A stretch of 64,000 nucleotides of DNA from assembly GCA_010094025.1 (NCBI GenBank), contig ML991819.1:1-64000 (forward strand), given 5' to 3'. The notes under the pieces were generated by a model. It ran no database searches. It was not told the DNA's origin and saw only the letters and a list, made by a program, of their open reading frames with translations. Every line of letters starts with the position of its first letter. The stretch's first letter is position 1. This document shows positions 24,321 through 37,412 of this stretch, piece after piece. The position numbers and the translations under genes were made by a program. This DNA comes from Viridothelium virens (taxonomy: Eukaryota > Ascomycota > Dothideomycetes > Trypetheliales > Trypetheliaceae).

Positions 24321-24824
24321 TTAATCGCTCATTTTCTTATCATCCTCATCATTCTCGCGATCACTCAAATGCCTCCAATACAGTTTCTCATCCTTCAGTA
24401 TTTGATTCACTCTAAGTTGCATGTGCTTAGGCCAAGTGCCCCCTTTCTCCGTCAGCTGCTTGCGGAGCAGTCGTCTTACGATGCTTCTGTTGAGTTTCTC
24501 TTCTGGATTTTCTCCCCCCAACATTTGGACATACGACGCATAGTCTAGATTATCCCAGCGCTGCTCCAGAGTCAAGCGTGGGAGGCGGAAATGATCAAGA
24601 TCAGATTCGTCATTGCCAGTGCTGGCGAATCTCTCCAAGTCTTCCCATATTGGCTTGGCGGCTTTGCTCTGGGCCTCTCGAATAAGGAAAGCAATGCGAG
24701 AGTCATTCTTCGGATATACTTCGTGAAGAGTATCGATGTACAGAGGTATGACAGTGGAGACCCGCAGACTGCGACGCCGATTCCTGTTCGAATTTTTCAA
24801 TCTTTGTATCCAGGTTCGAAGCAT
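24321..24824 (-). CDS. unrecognised 167-residue open frame
   Basis: A minus-strand frame from ATG at 24824 that begins with a basic segment (RNRRRSLRV) and continues with ordinary mixed composition, including several WxxL and charged helical stretches, ending in an acidic tail. The frame stays open for about 27 codons upstream of the ATG, so a 5' exon is possible. I do not recognise a family. Its length and balanced composition make it the likeliest real gene in this gap, but there is no other evidence. Confidence 0.3.
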   Translation of the reverse strand: MLRTWIQRLKNSNRNRRRSLRVSTVIPLYIDTLHEVYPKNDSRIAFLIREAQSKAAKPIWEDLERFASTGNDESDLDHFRLPRLTLEQRWDNLDYASYVQMLGGENPEEKLNRSIVRRLLRKQLTEKGGTWPKHMQLRVNQILKDEKLYWRHLSDRENDEDDKKMSD

Positions 24825-25857
24825 CGTGTGAGGCTGTCCTTTCAGTTTCTGGAGAGAGGGAATCTCAAGCCTGGGAGGCGTTTTGGTTATAGTAAAACAT
24901 AGTAAGAGTAATCAGAAGTTCTTCTCGTCCAGGCTGCTTCAAAAGTAAAGTGACTGCTTGCTCAGAAAGTCACATGAAAGTTTCCAACGCACGAAGTTGC
25001 AAGTCGGTGCAGAGACGGGCTTGTATCTTTGACTATTAAGCACACATACAATCAGCGAGGGATGCATACGTTTGTGGGGCTCTTTCAAAAGGCCGTCTAA
25101 TGTGTCACAGCATCTATCTACGGACATGATCACAAGAACCTACGGCATGGGGAAGGTAAATTGGGAGTGGCTTAAGAGGAGAATGCGGACTACATGCAAG
25201 GAAGGATTGCAAACCAGTACATCACTAAAGTCTCTAGATGTTCAGCTGTCCCAGCCTGGTAAGGACTGATTACACTTCTGTACGGTGAACCTCCTTGCAT
25301 TGACTCCGTTCTGCCGGAGCAGCTGATTTTCTGCACAACTGAGAATCGGCCAGTCGGACTAGATGCAGACTTAAGTCGTAAACTTCGCTAATATACAATA
25401 ATGCTCTATCGAGCGAGTGACGATTGTATCACGTTTGGTCTGAGAGATCGCGACAACACTCTCTATGATGCGACTGCGTATTTGACGTATCATATCCGTC
25501 CTAGGCCCATTTAGAAACTCCTTTCGTTTTCGAGCAGAGCTTCAGAGCTCACCATACCTAGTTGGGGGAGGTCCTGGGGTAGATCACAGCCGAAATGCAT
25601 TATGACTGCATGCAGCAGCCCCATGGTGGGGGGTTTTTTGGCGCGAGAAGCGTCCAGCGAAATTGCGTGCTCCACCATGACCGAAAATGGCGGGGTATCA
25701 CATCACCTCTGCACCCTTTATTTCAATAGAATTGTGACTCGCTTAGCCTCTGGGCAGCTTGCATTTGTGTCCCCCGATTGCAGAACCCACCGGCCGGTTT
25801 CGAGGAGATTGTATGAGATCAAACTCTCGGTCGAAACGCATCAAAGGACATATCAAT

Positions 25858-27542
<1,685 letters not shown>

Positions 27543-28457
27543 GACTGTAGCGATAAGTACACATCTCCAGGTAAATCGTTCGTGTATAGCGTCTTGAAGC
27601 ATTCCTTGCAGGTGGTTGATATATATCGTATATTGTAAAGATGGGCATGAGAGCGATGAGGTACTCCAGTCTACAGTACCAAGTACCTAAGGGTGGGTAG
27701 CCACTGTAGCTACCAAGTTCTGCCAGTTTCTGCCGCCTACGTCATAATGCAACTCGATGCACTCCATGTGCCACCCCTGTCTATGCATGTGAAGCATGCA
27801 ATTTGTGATGCGCCGGACATGTGATGAGAGGCTCTACATCTAGGTCACTAGGTAGATGAGATCCTCTTGGACGCAGCCACTCCGATGCGCGATAATCATG
27901 ATCCGCATCGGCTCTGCCGATATACAGCTTTCCCGACCATAATTTGCCGGGTTCGTCCAAGACCCTATTCCATATGTTCTTCGGGACTTGCCCTAAAAAC
28001 AAGCATAGCTCCGCAGCTGCCGAGGTCCCTCGACTTCTGGCGGCGCCGGTAAGAGGCAGACTTTCACTTGACCTCAATTCGTTGGCTTTCGCGAGTGAAT
28101 CTTTCGTCTGCTCGCTTTTCACCATCTTGTCGTTTGCATCCGCCTTGGTTTCCAGTCTTGTTTGCATCCCCTCTTCGTATAGACGGAGCGGTTCATCTAA
28201 GGATTTCAATACGTCATTGCCGACTAACAGACTTGGGTATGCATCATCCCCTCCGTCTAAACGCTGATAGACCTCCTATCGCTGATACCCTAAATGGCGA
28301 TTGACGATTCTGACTGGCTGGCTTTGTAGGAGACTCCCTGTTATAATAGATCGGTCTAGAAGATCTTGCCAGACCGTCAAGCCGATACGAGACCCTTCTG
28401 AACGTCGCTTCTGCATATCAGAGTAACGCATTCATTATCTTCCAGTGTCCCAAAATC
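27543..28457. other. intergenic, 0.9 kb
   Basis: 3' flank of homocysteine synthase and upstream region of the acyl-CoA synthetase. A minus-strand frame at 27781..28209 (142 codons) has a helical Lys/Glu-rich start but no recognisable family and no clear start exon; I do not call it a gene. Confidence 0.5.
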
Positions 28458-30693
28458 ATGGCACTAGGCCTGGAGCGAGCCGCCGAATATTACAGGGAAC
28501 CTCCGCCAGGTCAGCATCATGGTGTGAAAGTTCCTGGATCGGAAGAGCAAGGAAGAACCGCAGTATACCGGCATTGGCTGTTCCAAGATGAGCTTTGTGT
28601 GACATTAGATCCGTCGATACGGACACTACACGATCTTTTTGAGCAAGCAGCCACTCGATATCCTCGAAATAGGTGTCTAGGACGTCGGCCCTATAATCCT
28701 GCAACCAAGGCCTTTGAGAACTACATATGGGAGGACTACCAGACTGTACAAAGAAGAAGGGCAAATTTTGGTATTGGGATAGTTGAGCTGCATAAACGGA
28801 TAGACGTCACGGGATCTCAGTACGGAATAGGACTGTGGTGTCAAAATCGTCCAGAGTGGCAAATAGTAGGTTAGTTACCAAGAGCCAAAACCGCCAGACG
28901 TGGTAGTCATCACCTTTTACTGACGGTCGGCTAGACCTTGGTTGTTCATCGCAGAGCCTTTTCACTGTTTCCCTTTACGATACGCTGGGACCTGATACTA
29001 CTGAGTACATCATCAACCACGCGGAGTTGGCTTGTGTTGCAGCATCCCTGAACCACATTCCAACTCTCCTGAAACTGAAGCCTCGATTACCTACACTCAA
29101 AATAATTGTATGCCTGGATCCCATTGATGCAGGTGAACAAGCTGGCCAATCAAAGGCCGATCTCCTCAACTCAATTGGCAAAGATCTGGGAGTTCACATA
29201 CATTATATCCGTGATGTCGAAGCAATTGGTGCGGCCTCTGCACAACCGTATAATCCTCCGAAACCAACCGACATCGCGACCATTAACTACACCTCTGGTA
29301 CGACGGGCAACCCAAAAGGAGTTGTGCTTACCCATCAGAACGCCATCAGCGGTGCTTCAAGCTCGCTAGTACTTGCGTCCCCCAAGCCTGGTGGCACGGT
29401 CCTGTCATACCTTCCTCTCGCTCACATCTACGAACGAGTCTCTGAACACGCTTCTATGTGGGTCGGGGGCGGAACTGCCTATTTCCACGGTAACATCGTC
29501 GAACTCGTCGACGACCTCAAGCTCGTCCGCCCCGACGCCTTCATCTCCGTGCCTCGTCTCTATAACCGCTTTGGCAGTGCCATCAAAGCTGCCACCGTCC
29601 AGCAGCCAGGCATCCGCGGCTCCATCTCCCAGTACATTCTCAACACCAAGCAAGCCAACCTCGCCAATCCGACGAACCCGACCAACAAACATACCCTGTA
29701 CGATCGTGTCTGGGGCCGACGTGTCGCCAGCGCCCTCGGCCTCGAGCGCACGCGAACCATGATCTCCGGCTCCGCCCCTATCGACCCTTCTCTCCACCAG
29801 TTCCTCCGCGTCGTCTTCGCTAACCACTTCATGCAGGGCTACGGCCTCACCGAGACGTACGCCGTCGGGCTCGGCCAGCTGCCCGGCGACTTCTCGAGCG
29901 GCAACTGTGGCGCGCCGGGTTCCTGCTCGGAGCTGTGTCTGCAGGACGTGCCGGACATGGAGTACCTGACGACCGACAAGCCGCATCCGCGTGGGGAGCT
30001 GCTGGTGCGGGGTCCGACTGTGTTTCGCGAGTACTTCAAAAATGAGGCGGAGACGAAGAAGGCGATGTTGCCGGGTGGTTGGTTCCGCACGGGAGATGTG
30101 TGTGCGATCGATGAAATGGGCAGGTTTAAGGTGATTGATCGGGTGAAGAACGTGTTGAAGTTGGCGCAGGGTGAATATGTGAGTCCTGAGCGCATCGAAA
30201 ACGCGTACCTGGCGGCGTTGAGCTTCCTCCAGATGGCATATGTGCATGGGGACAGCGGAAGGGATTCTTTGGTAGCGATTTTTGGGGTTGATCCTGCAAT
30301 ATTCCCGGCGTGGGCGACTGAGGTACTAGGCAGGGAGGTGAAGGGCGCAGAGGTGGATGGTGGGGAGAGCATTCGGGAGGCGTGTACGGATGTGAAAGTC
30401 AGGGAGAAGGTTTGGGAGCAACTGGAACGTGTCGGGAAGAAGCAGAAGTTTAACAAATGGGAACGAGTGAAGAAGGTGGCGTTAATGGTTGAACCGTTTA
30501 CGGTTGAGAATGAACTCTTGACCCCTACGTGAGTATTTGTCGTGTGCAAGGCAGAAGATCGATGTACTAATGATCTGATAGGCTTAAGCTCAAGCGGCCG
30601 CAGACGGCGAAAAAGTATCGCAGTACCCTTGATCAGTTATATGAGGAGGTCGAAGCGGAAGGAAGCAAAGGAAGTATACAGGCAAGATTGTAG
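28458..30693 (+). CDS. long-chain acyl-CoA synthetase, peroxisomal type
   Basis: Three exons, 28458..28869, 28935..30528 and 30582..30693, give 705 residues, the usual size for fungal Faa-type enzymes. It activates fatty acids as acyl-AMP and then acyl-CoA. The AMP-binding P-loop motif INYTSGTTGNPKGVVLTH lies at about 254-271, YLPLAHIYERV follows, GYGLTE is the second adenylate motif, and GWFRTGDVCAIDE and RVKNVLKLAQGEYVSPERIE are the hinge region. The first intron join restores EWQIVDLGC. The protein ends in ARL, a PTS1-type tripeptide, so peroxisomal import and a role in beta-oxidation are inferred (S. cerevisiae Faa2-like). The PTS1 lies on the short last exon. Confidence 0.92.
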
Positions 30694-31595
30694 ACGTGGT
30701 CTTGAACAGCAATATGGGTACAGTTTAGATGACAATAGAAGAATAGAAGTCACTTAGCAACACCTTAGAAACAAGTTGGATTCTGGAAGAAATTGATACC
30801 TCGAGTGGCAGCTGTTCAGGAGAGGGAGGAGGGGGGGGGGGCAAATCTCAGAGTCATCGTGCCCTTCTCAACATAATGCCTGCAGATTTTGAGCTATTAG
30901 TGTAGAATGGGTTCACGAAATGGTACAATGAAGCTGTTGTGACCCTCTCCTCTGGTTTGCTCTCCATCCAATGACGGCATTACTACGGGTAACCCACAAC
31001 TTCACTGCCTTGATAAGTCTGCTGTTGGCACTGCACATTAGGTCGCTTTTCATCTCCATGCAGATTTCATAGCTTAAATGCTACCTGGGTAGTGTGTTGG
31101 CTTGGGCTAACGATACTATGGCTGTGGTTGATTCACATGCTCGAGTCTTTGGGATCCAGTGGCTTCGAGTCGTGGATAGTTTAGCATTTCCTTTTGTTCC
31201 GCCGGAACATCCTCAAGCTACAGATTGTAAGTATCTTTCTCACCGAGCTAGGTACCTTCGAAAATTATCTTTAAGTCAAGACGGTACTTAGATGCCTTTA
31301 CTAAGAAAATTGCAGATTAGATACTACTCCATAGATGAAGTGCTTGAGGCAAAAGTCTTGCTTCAGAGTTGGGATATCAATGTACCTAGGTATGTAACAG
31401 CAGGTTCGGTTCACGTTACGTAATATATAGAATTTTCATTTGTACACACAAATCCGGTATCCACAACTCAACCCATACGCTTTACCTCTCACGTACACCG
31501 TTAAATTATGCTTGCTCCCTTTCCGCGTGACATTCCCATAATGGATTGGACATATTTCTTCAAAGAAGACTGGATAGATTTAGGTCCTTTTGGTC
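30694..31595. other. convergent intergenic region with an 11-G run
   Basis: Shared 3' flank of the acyl-CoA synthetase (plus) and the O-methyltransferase (minus). It contains G(11) at 30831-30841 and copies of TACCTAGGTA-like words near 31250 and 31386. No gene is seen. Confidence 0.6.
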
Positions 31596-33074
31596 TCAAT
31601 TATCCCTCGTCGCAACCAACAGCGACAACTGGCTTCCCGCTGGCTCGTTCACGGACTTCAACCTAAGTTTGGGGGTTGTGCTGTTGAACAGCTCCTCCCA
31701 CTCGCCAATTTCTCGCTCCCTGGCGTTAAGACTTTGAGCCATGTGCATATCCCTGACCCTGTGCATCGCCTCTTGACGTGCGGGCCTGGATCCAGGAACC
31801 GGTAAGACGGCATCCATGATCACTATAACGGCTCCGGGCTTCAGGGCCTCGGCAAGGTTTTGCAAGATCTTCTGCGATTCAGCAAAAGGCCAATCATGGA
31901 GGACTCTGCGCAGGAAGAAGACGTCAGCATCGCGGATGGGCTGCGAGTCCCAGAAGCTGTGAGCGGAGAAGGTAATCCGAGATGCAACAGCTGGATCGAG
32001 GGTTGGGAGGATCTGTTTAGCTTGCTCAATAGTCTCAGGAAGATCCTGGATAGTGAATCGGAGAGAAGGATAATGGGAGGCAACCAGGATGCTGTAGTCG
32101 CCATAGGAGCCGCCAATCTAATCGCTGTTAGCTCAGTTCCTCTTGGACTGGAGAATCAACAGCTTCGATGCAAGCACAACCGCGCTGCACCGATGACTCC
32201 ACGGAGAAAAGGAACTGGTTGGACTTACGTCGACCACATGCGCTTCGCCAAGAGAAGCCCAGTCAAATCCACTCAAAACGTGCTTCAGGGACAAGCCTTC
32301 ACTCTTCTTCATGTTCTTCATATATCCGGCGAAGTCGGCCGTCATTTCTTTATTTTTCCCAACATGGACAAAGAGTGGCTCGTCGACGTTCTGTGCCATG
32401 TTCCATGCCGTATGGTTCTTCTCCTTCGAGTGGTCCCATTTCTTGTCGGCTCTGGCAAAGTGGCCTGCAGCGGTGGATCCGTATTTGATGACGTATCTCA
32501 CCCAGGCCAGGTAGGTTGGGTCTGAGATTATCTGAGCAGACAGTCGGCTGTGAGCCACATATCCAGGAGTCGGCTCTTGCAGGATATTGCTAGTGGCTGC
32601 CATCCGAACGACTCGCCTTAATCTATCTGCGGGAACTTTGGCAGAAGTGGCAACATCTTCGAATGAAAGCGTTTGGTTAATGGGGATGTGGTTGAGCACA
32701 CCGAATTCGGTGAGCCAATCAAAAGCGGCAAGATGCTCGTACTATCGAAAGGGGAATCGTCAGACTCGCGTTGCGTTGACCATGCGGCATGAAAGTACCT
32801 AAGTAGGGCGATGGGTGTTACTCACATTGATCTGCAATTGCTCGATGAAATCCTCGGGAGTGGCCACCAGTCTTTGGATTTCAAGGGATGCATCGAGCAG
32901 ACTCCTTCGAGCATTCTGTTCAGCCTCTGAGGTACCGGACAAATCTTGTGAAGAGGATGAGCTCAAGAACTTGGCATTCTTGTCGAAAATCTGGACCAGA
33001 GCATCGAGTTTCGATGCTGCGCTCTCTGTAGCAGCTCCGACTCCGTTATGACTGGTTCCGTTGGTTCCGCTCAT
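31596..33074 (-). CDS. SAM-dependent O-methyltransferase, fungal secondary-metabolite type
   Basis: Three phase-0 exons, 33074..32826, 32741..32229 and 32117..31596, give 427 residues, typical of the plant/fungal COMT-like class. An N-terminal dimerisation/winged-helix region (about 60-180) precedes the Rossmann domain with motif VVDIGGSYGD (about 252-261). RDADVFFLRRVLHDWP contains the candidate catalytic His (about 328). Relatives methylate hydroxyls of polyketides and other aromatics (the sterigmatocystin/aflatoxin enzymes belong here); the substrate cannot be read from sequence. No polyketide synthase, NRPS or P450 gene lies nearby in this window, so no cluster is evident. The start at 33074 is the first ATG of the frame. 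Confidence 0.9.
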
Positions 33075-34521
33075 TTTGTCTAATCTCACGTAGGAATTTC
33101 AGGCGTGCAAAGGCAGAAGTCTACTCTGGGGAAGTGGAGGGCAAGAAAAGCGTGGATCGTGCCGGAATGGGTAGGGGGACCAGAGATCTTTTCCGGCGGC
33201 TCTGGGAGGCTTACCTACACTTCTTAAATAATCCCATCCGGGAACCGGTGTCAGATGCATTTCTACTGGTGAACAAGCTGTGCTCCACTCTCTTGCAGGA
33301 CGACACAAGTAATCAGGTCTGTGCCGTGAGACCGGAGACGAGGGCGTCAGGCCAGCCTCTCTCGTCAGCCGAAGCCCGAACAGATGCTAGATGGGTGTGA
33401 AGCACCTAGGTAGAAGCTGAGCACTAAGTACAGAAGTATTAACAATGAGCTGTAGGCAGGATGGTGGAACAAACATTTATGGCGCAAGCTACTAGGAAGG
33501 CTTGGCTTGGCGCGACGTTGGCACGAGGCGGGCGGCTTTCGGAAACCGAGTCGCCCTCTCCACGCTGCTGCTCTGTCTCGAGTTATTTTACGGAATTCAT
33601 GCCTCAGTCACGGAGTAAATTGCTCAAAGCGGCTCTTGTGCCTGGTGTGACCATGCGCGCCTTTCCGTCTGGTTCGCCCACTCCGTCAAGTCCCTGCAGC
33701 AAAGGGCGTTGTATCCACTCTCGTGCCGACGGCATCCTTTGCAGATCCGTATCACCCAGATCTTGCGTACCTGAGCGACCAATGTGGAGTGTAATACTAG
33801 TACAGTATTACCAGGTCGCATAATAATCCTACCACTAAAGAGAATCCAGATATCAACATCCGAGACCCTGACAGCTCCATCGCAATGCGTCGGGCTCCGG
33901 ATCAACTCCCCTTACAGAGCCTTGGTCGTACTTGCTACCTAGGTAGGTAGGTATCAATGCACGGAACTCCACATAAATACTACAGCGCACGGCTGCCTCA
34001 TCTTGTCTGGGATAAGAATGCCAATCGGATTGTAGTTAGAAGCCTGGTCTACTTGGATCAGGCCTTTCTCTTGTGCTGTATCTAACTGGATTGCTGGAGA
34101 CTGCGGGTACACCGGTAAGTACCTAGGTACCTACACACCGGATTCATCCGTCACAAGAGAACTCCATCTCCTGTACGACTGTGCTCATTTTCACTTATCC
34201 TCTCTCAAGTATCCCATTGCAAGAACAAAGCGAAGACAATGGGAAGTGAAGGCATACTTTACTCTACACGAGGCGCGATCCGCCATTCAGCAGCATCACT
34301 GCATGATATTTAGTGGCCATGCAACCCTAGTGTGAACGTTACCAGCAAATGGTCTACTTCACTAGCGTTTTGGATGCATATACATTTGCCCCAGCCTAGT
34401 TAGGAAAGCATTAGGAGATACATGGTCGTTTCATCAAGCTTTCGCGAGTCGACTTAATTAATATTCTTAATAGCTCAATCGGCTGTCCTTCCGCCTTGTT
34501 CTCTCCGTTTGTTCCACCTAT
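33075..34521. other. intergenic, 1.45 kb
   Basis: Upstream region of the O-methyltransferase and flank of the RTA1-like fragment. TACCTAGGTA-type palindromes occur near 33408, 33937 and 34118. No gene is supported. Confidence 0.55.
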
Positions 34522-35030
34522 TTAGTCCTCATTTCCCGATATTTGTTCATTATGTCTCTTGAGCAGCTGCATGGATAAGACTGGTCCTAGAACTATCATC
34601 GAGGATGGCCGCTTGTTTTGCCATCCAGGCGCAATGGGTTCGTTCCCATCGCGTTGCGAATAACTCTCAGTCGATTCCGGTCGATATCTTGCTAAGTGAA
34701 GGACGTTGAGTAAGATGGAATTGAGGACAATTGCTGCTGCATCGAAAACTCGAAGGAATACCTTGTGGCTATAGACATGAGGTAGTCAATAAAGGCGAAA
34801 AAATATTCGACCGCACGATAAGCGCACCGGCTCGTGATCAACGCCGCTGACAAACCTACGACATAGAGTACTGTGCGAAGATTTTTATTCAACACACATA
34901 CCTTCCTTACCCATACGTGCAACACTATCCCCAAGACGTGGTAGCCGACGAACAGAACTGTTTGCAGGATCAGGTTGGCTTTCATGGGGTATCGGTGCCG
35001 CTGCTAAATTGTCCAATAATGGAAATCGGC
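34522..35030 (-). pseudogene. RTA1-like membrane protein fragment, decayed
   Basis: Two pieces of an RTA1-family (7-TM lipid-translocating exporter-like) protein in different frames. One piece reads KANLILQTVLFVGYHVLG, then RTVLYVVGLSAALITSRC and YRAVEYF. The other reads SHKVFLRVFDAAAIVLNS then ILLNVLHLARYRPES, matching the last two membrane segments of the family. The pieces are separated near 34770-34800 by a stretch with an intron-like end (branch TTGAC, acceptor TATAG) but no donor in the right phase. The N-terminal membrane segments are missing: only about 240 bp remain before the neighbouring gene's stop. Truncation plus the frame break argue for a pseudogene. An unrecognised splice pattern is the alternative for the internal break but not for the missing N-terminus. 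Confidence 0.6.
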
Positions 35031-35269
35031 TGAAGACGGATCTTCTCGTTCCCCGGAATCTTAGCCGGCTTCTGCATCACTCTATTCGTGCTTCTTCACG
35101 AAGTATGCTTTGCAAACGCTACCCACCTAATACGGCATGACCGCGCTTGCATTTGACTAGGGACAAGATGACAGGACTTGAGTATCTATTTATTGGAGGC
35201 GAGCTGGAACGCCATGTCAAATCTATCTCCAGTCAAGCTTCCCGTCCAACCCGCAGCAGTGCTCATGGA

Positions 35270-36397
35270 TCACGATTGCCAGATCCGAAGCAAACGCCCG
35301 AAGATCTTTTTACCGTCGAAGTGGAAGTCCTTCTGGCCCCAAGCTTCCTTGCTTTTGTCGACCTTCAAATCCTTCGTCTTGGCAGCCTTGTCTTCCTCCG
35401 TCACCGCATGAACATGCTCCTCAGCAAAATTCTGCTCATTCAGTGTTGATTTCTCAGACGTAGTATCACGTCTGAGTAGAGTAGGTTTCGGCGGCAGCCC
35501 TTTAACACCATCGAACTTAATGTGGGTTTCGTCCAGATGTTGAGCATCATAGTGTCCATCCTTGACCTCCGAGTAAGGTTTCCATCCCTTGGGCGGATGG
35601 GCTCCGGTCTTGGCACCCTCTACGACATCGTGCTTGTCGTCGTGAATGTGCTCGTCCTTATGGAACTTTACATCTCCGCGTTCGCGCTTGTGCGGAAGCT
35701 TCTTCCCTTTGAGAGATGCAGCCGCGTTGCGCAGCTTCTCGGAGAATTTGCTCCCACGTGGCCCACTTGACGGCGGAGGAGGTGGTCTGGGAGAGCCCTG
35801 CGTGGTCTTGAAAACGTCCAAATGTGTTCTATTGGAGTGTTTTTCATCCAACTGGAACGCAGCTTTCTCCTTACCGTTGCTCTCGTCCTTGAAGCCTTTG
35901 ACATTCTTGTCGTCCCATTTGTCCCCGTGGAAGTTGACATCAGCCTTGCGGGTGCCGTCCCTGGACTTATCCCAGAAGGAGCCATCAAAGTCAATGTCAC
36001 CGTGATTATGCTCATGAAGATTGTACTTATAGCCAGACTCGCGCTTCTCGTTGTGGATGGCTACATCGACGTTCTTGTCTTTTTGGCGGGATCCGTCTTC
36101 CACTGATTTGAACACTGAATTGCCATCCTTGGAATGCTCTTCATATTTGGAGCTTTGGCTCAGCCCGTACGAGGTGTTCTCATCGACGACAATGGAAGAT
36201 GACTTCGCACCCTTGACCGGAGCCCCAGTACTATGCAAAAGTACTCAATTAGCTCGCACTGGACGTCATATACAGAAGGTGGGAAAACTAAGAACTGTCC
36301 CTCCAGTACAGTCTCGAAGGGGACATCAGAGCACTAACACGAAAGAAGAGAAGCCTAAGAGAGCAGTAGCTACTGCGAGATAAGTCTGGCACCTCAT
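35270..36397 (-). CDS. secreted His/Asp/Lys-rich repeat protein
   Basis: Exons 36397..36339 and 36230..35270 (108-nt intron, GTTAGT donor) give 339 residues. The N-terminus MRCQTYLAVATALLGFSSFV is a clear signal peptide, probably cleaved at about residue 22 (TGA/PV). The mature protein has no other membrane segment, very few Cys and high charge. An imperfect motif recurs: DIDFDGSFWD, DVNFHGDKWDD, DVKFHKDEHIHDD, HIKFDGVKGLP and DFHFDGKKIFG, suggesting short beta-strand repeats. A Pro run precedes GPRGSKFSEKLRN. No family is recognised. Secretion is inferred with good confidence. A cell-wall, metal-binding (His/Asp) or effector role is speculation. Confidence 0.75.
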
Positions 36398-37087
36398 ATT
36401 TTGTGCGTTGGGGGAAAGGGCCGGGGAACGAGGCCGTGTACCGCAAAACGAACAGAATGTGAAGAACGAGTGAAAGAGGGCCCTGAAGAAAAAAAGGTGT
36501 TGGAGGAGGCGAGCGATTAACTTACTTATGTTAACACAGCGGCTGCCCCGGGAAGTGATGAGATTTGACTTTCCCCTCTTTCCTTTAAGACTTCCATGGT
36601 AGATGGGGAACCGCGCATGAAGGACTCTATAAGCGGAACGATCATCTGACTCTGACACGCGGTGGTGTTCTAAGCATTTATGGAGACTATTCCCGTTTTG
36701 CCTGGAAGTCATGCAGAATACCGATCCCGATTTGGATGACGAGTTATTTACTAATATCAACAAGCTCCATATCAGATATAATGCATCTGTAAGCCTGTGG
36801 CTGAAGATGGTGAAGACGAAAAGAAGGCACCCATCCTTCCACTACGGCGTCGCGGAGACGATGGGTAAAGTGGTGGGTGGATCAATTTCTCAACGCTTCT
36901 TCGATATGCGCAGGTACGTAGATCGGGATACAAGCGCCTGCCGGAGAGCATGGGTAATACACTCGATCAATAGCTCTAGGAGAACTTCTCTCCGCCTTTG
37001 GTCTACTGAAAGCCTCGTCAGCTACCTTGTCCGTGAATTGGCGCTGGCGAGGCCTTTGGGTCACTGACTAACATGTGCTTTCCCCTC
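36398..37087. other. intergenic, 0.7 kb
   Basis: Upstream region of the secreted-protein gene and 3' flank of NCE101; several overlapping short frames in different phases, none supported. Confidence 0.55.
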
Positions 37088-37412
37088 TCATGATTTATGA
37101 CCGGAGGACTTCGTAGATTCGGGCTCGGTGACGAAGAGAGTGTTTACCCTCCTCTTTCCTAATGCAATTGTCTCGTCCCAATTATGGCCTTTCTCGCGTT
37201 CTTCACGGCGAATGCGTACGCCAGCTGCAGCGAGACCAATCCCAATGGCGAATAAGGGATCGAGGGATCTACAAGAAATGCAGAGGTCAATAGAAAGATC
37301 ATGCAACATGATTTCAGTCTGAGGACGACCGCGCTCAATTCACCGAGGCATAGACAGTAGTAGAGCAGAAAATGATTTGGACGTACTTTGATATGATATA
37401 TGGAGCTGACAT
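37088..37412 (-). CDS. NCE101: Nce101-type small membrane protein (non-classical export)
   Basis: Two exons, 37412..37387 (26 nt) and 37268..37088, with a 118-nt intron give 68 residues. The sequence MSAPYIISKSLDPLFAIGIG followed by LAAAGVRIRREEREKG matches the Nce101 family: an N-terminal (Y)xIS(R/K)xLDP motif, one hydrophobic segment and a basic/acidic cytosolic tail. Yeast Nce101 was linked to secretion of proteins lacking a signal peptide. The biochemical role is unknown. The short first exon is easily missed by gene predictors. The Ser/Lys tail is a little longer than in yeast. Confidence 0.88.

Larger units (their letters stand above)
23089..25857. other. intergenic, 2.8 kb, with two unplaced open frames
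   Basis: Holds the TRAPPC10 upstream flank, TACCTA-type words near 23400 and 23570, a 12-bp tandem repeat at 23858 and two minus-strand frames listed separately. The remainder shows nothing I can name. The right end is the upstream region of the homocysteine synthase gene. Confidence 0.5.

Noticed and set aside
27781-28209. 142-codon minus-strand frame with helical start
   Set aside because: No family, no convincing 5' exon, and the second half reads like intergenic sequence.
29405-30549. Long antisense frames under the acyl-CoA synthetase
   Set aside because: The sense strand carries conserved adenylate-forming motifs; the antisense frames are by-products of high GC third positions.
30831-30841. 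G-run as a possible assembly or sequencing artefact
   Set aside because: It lies outside coding sequence and affects no gene model; kept only as a note in the gap entry.
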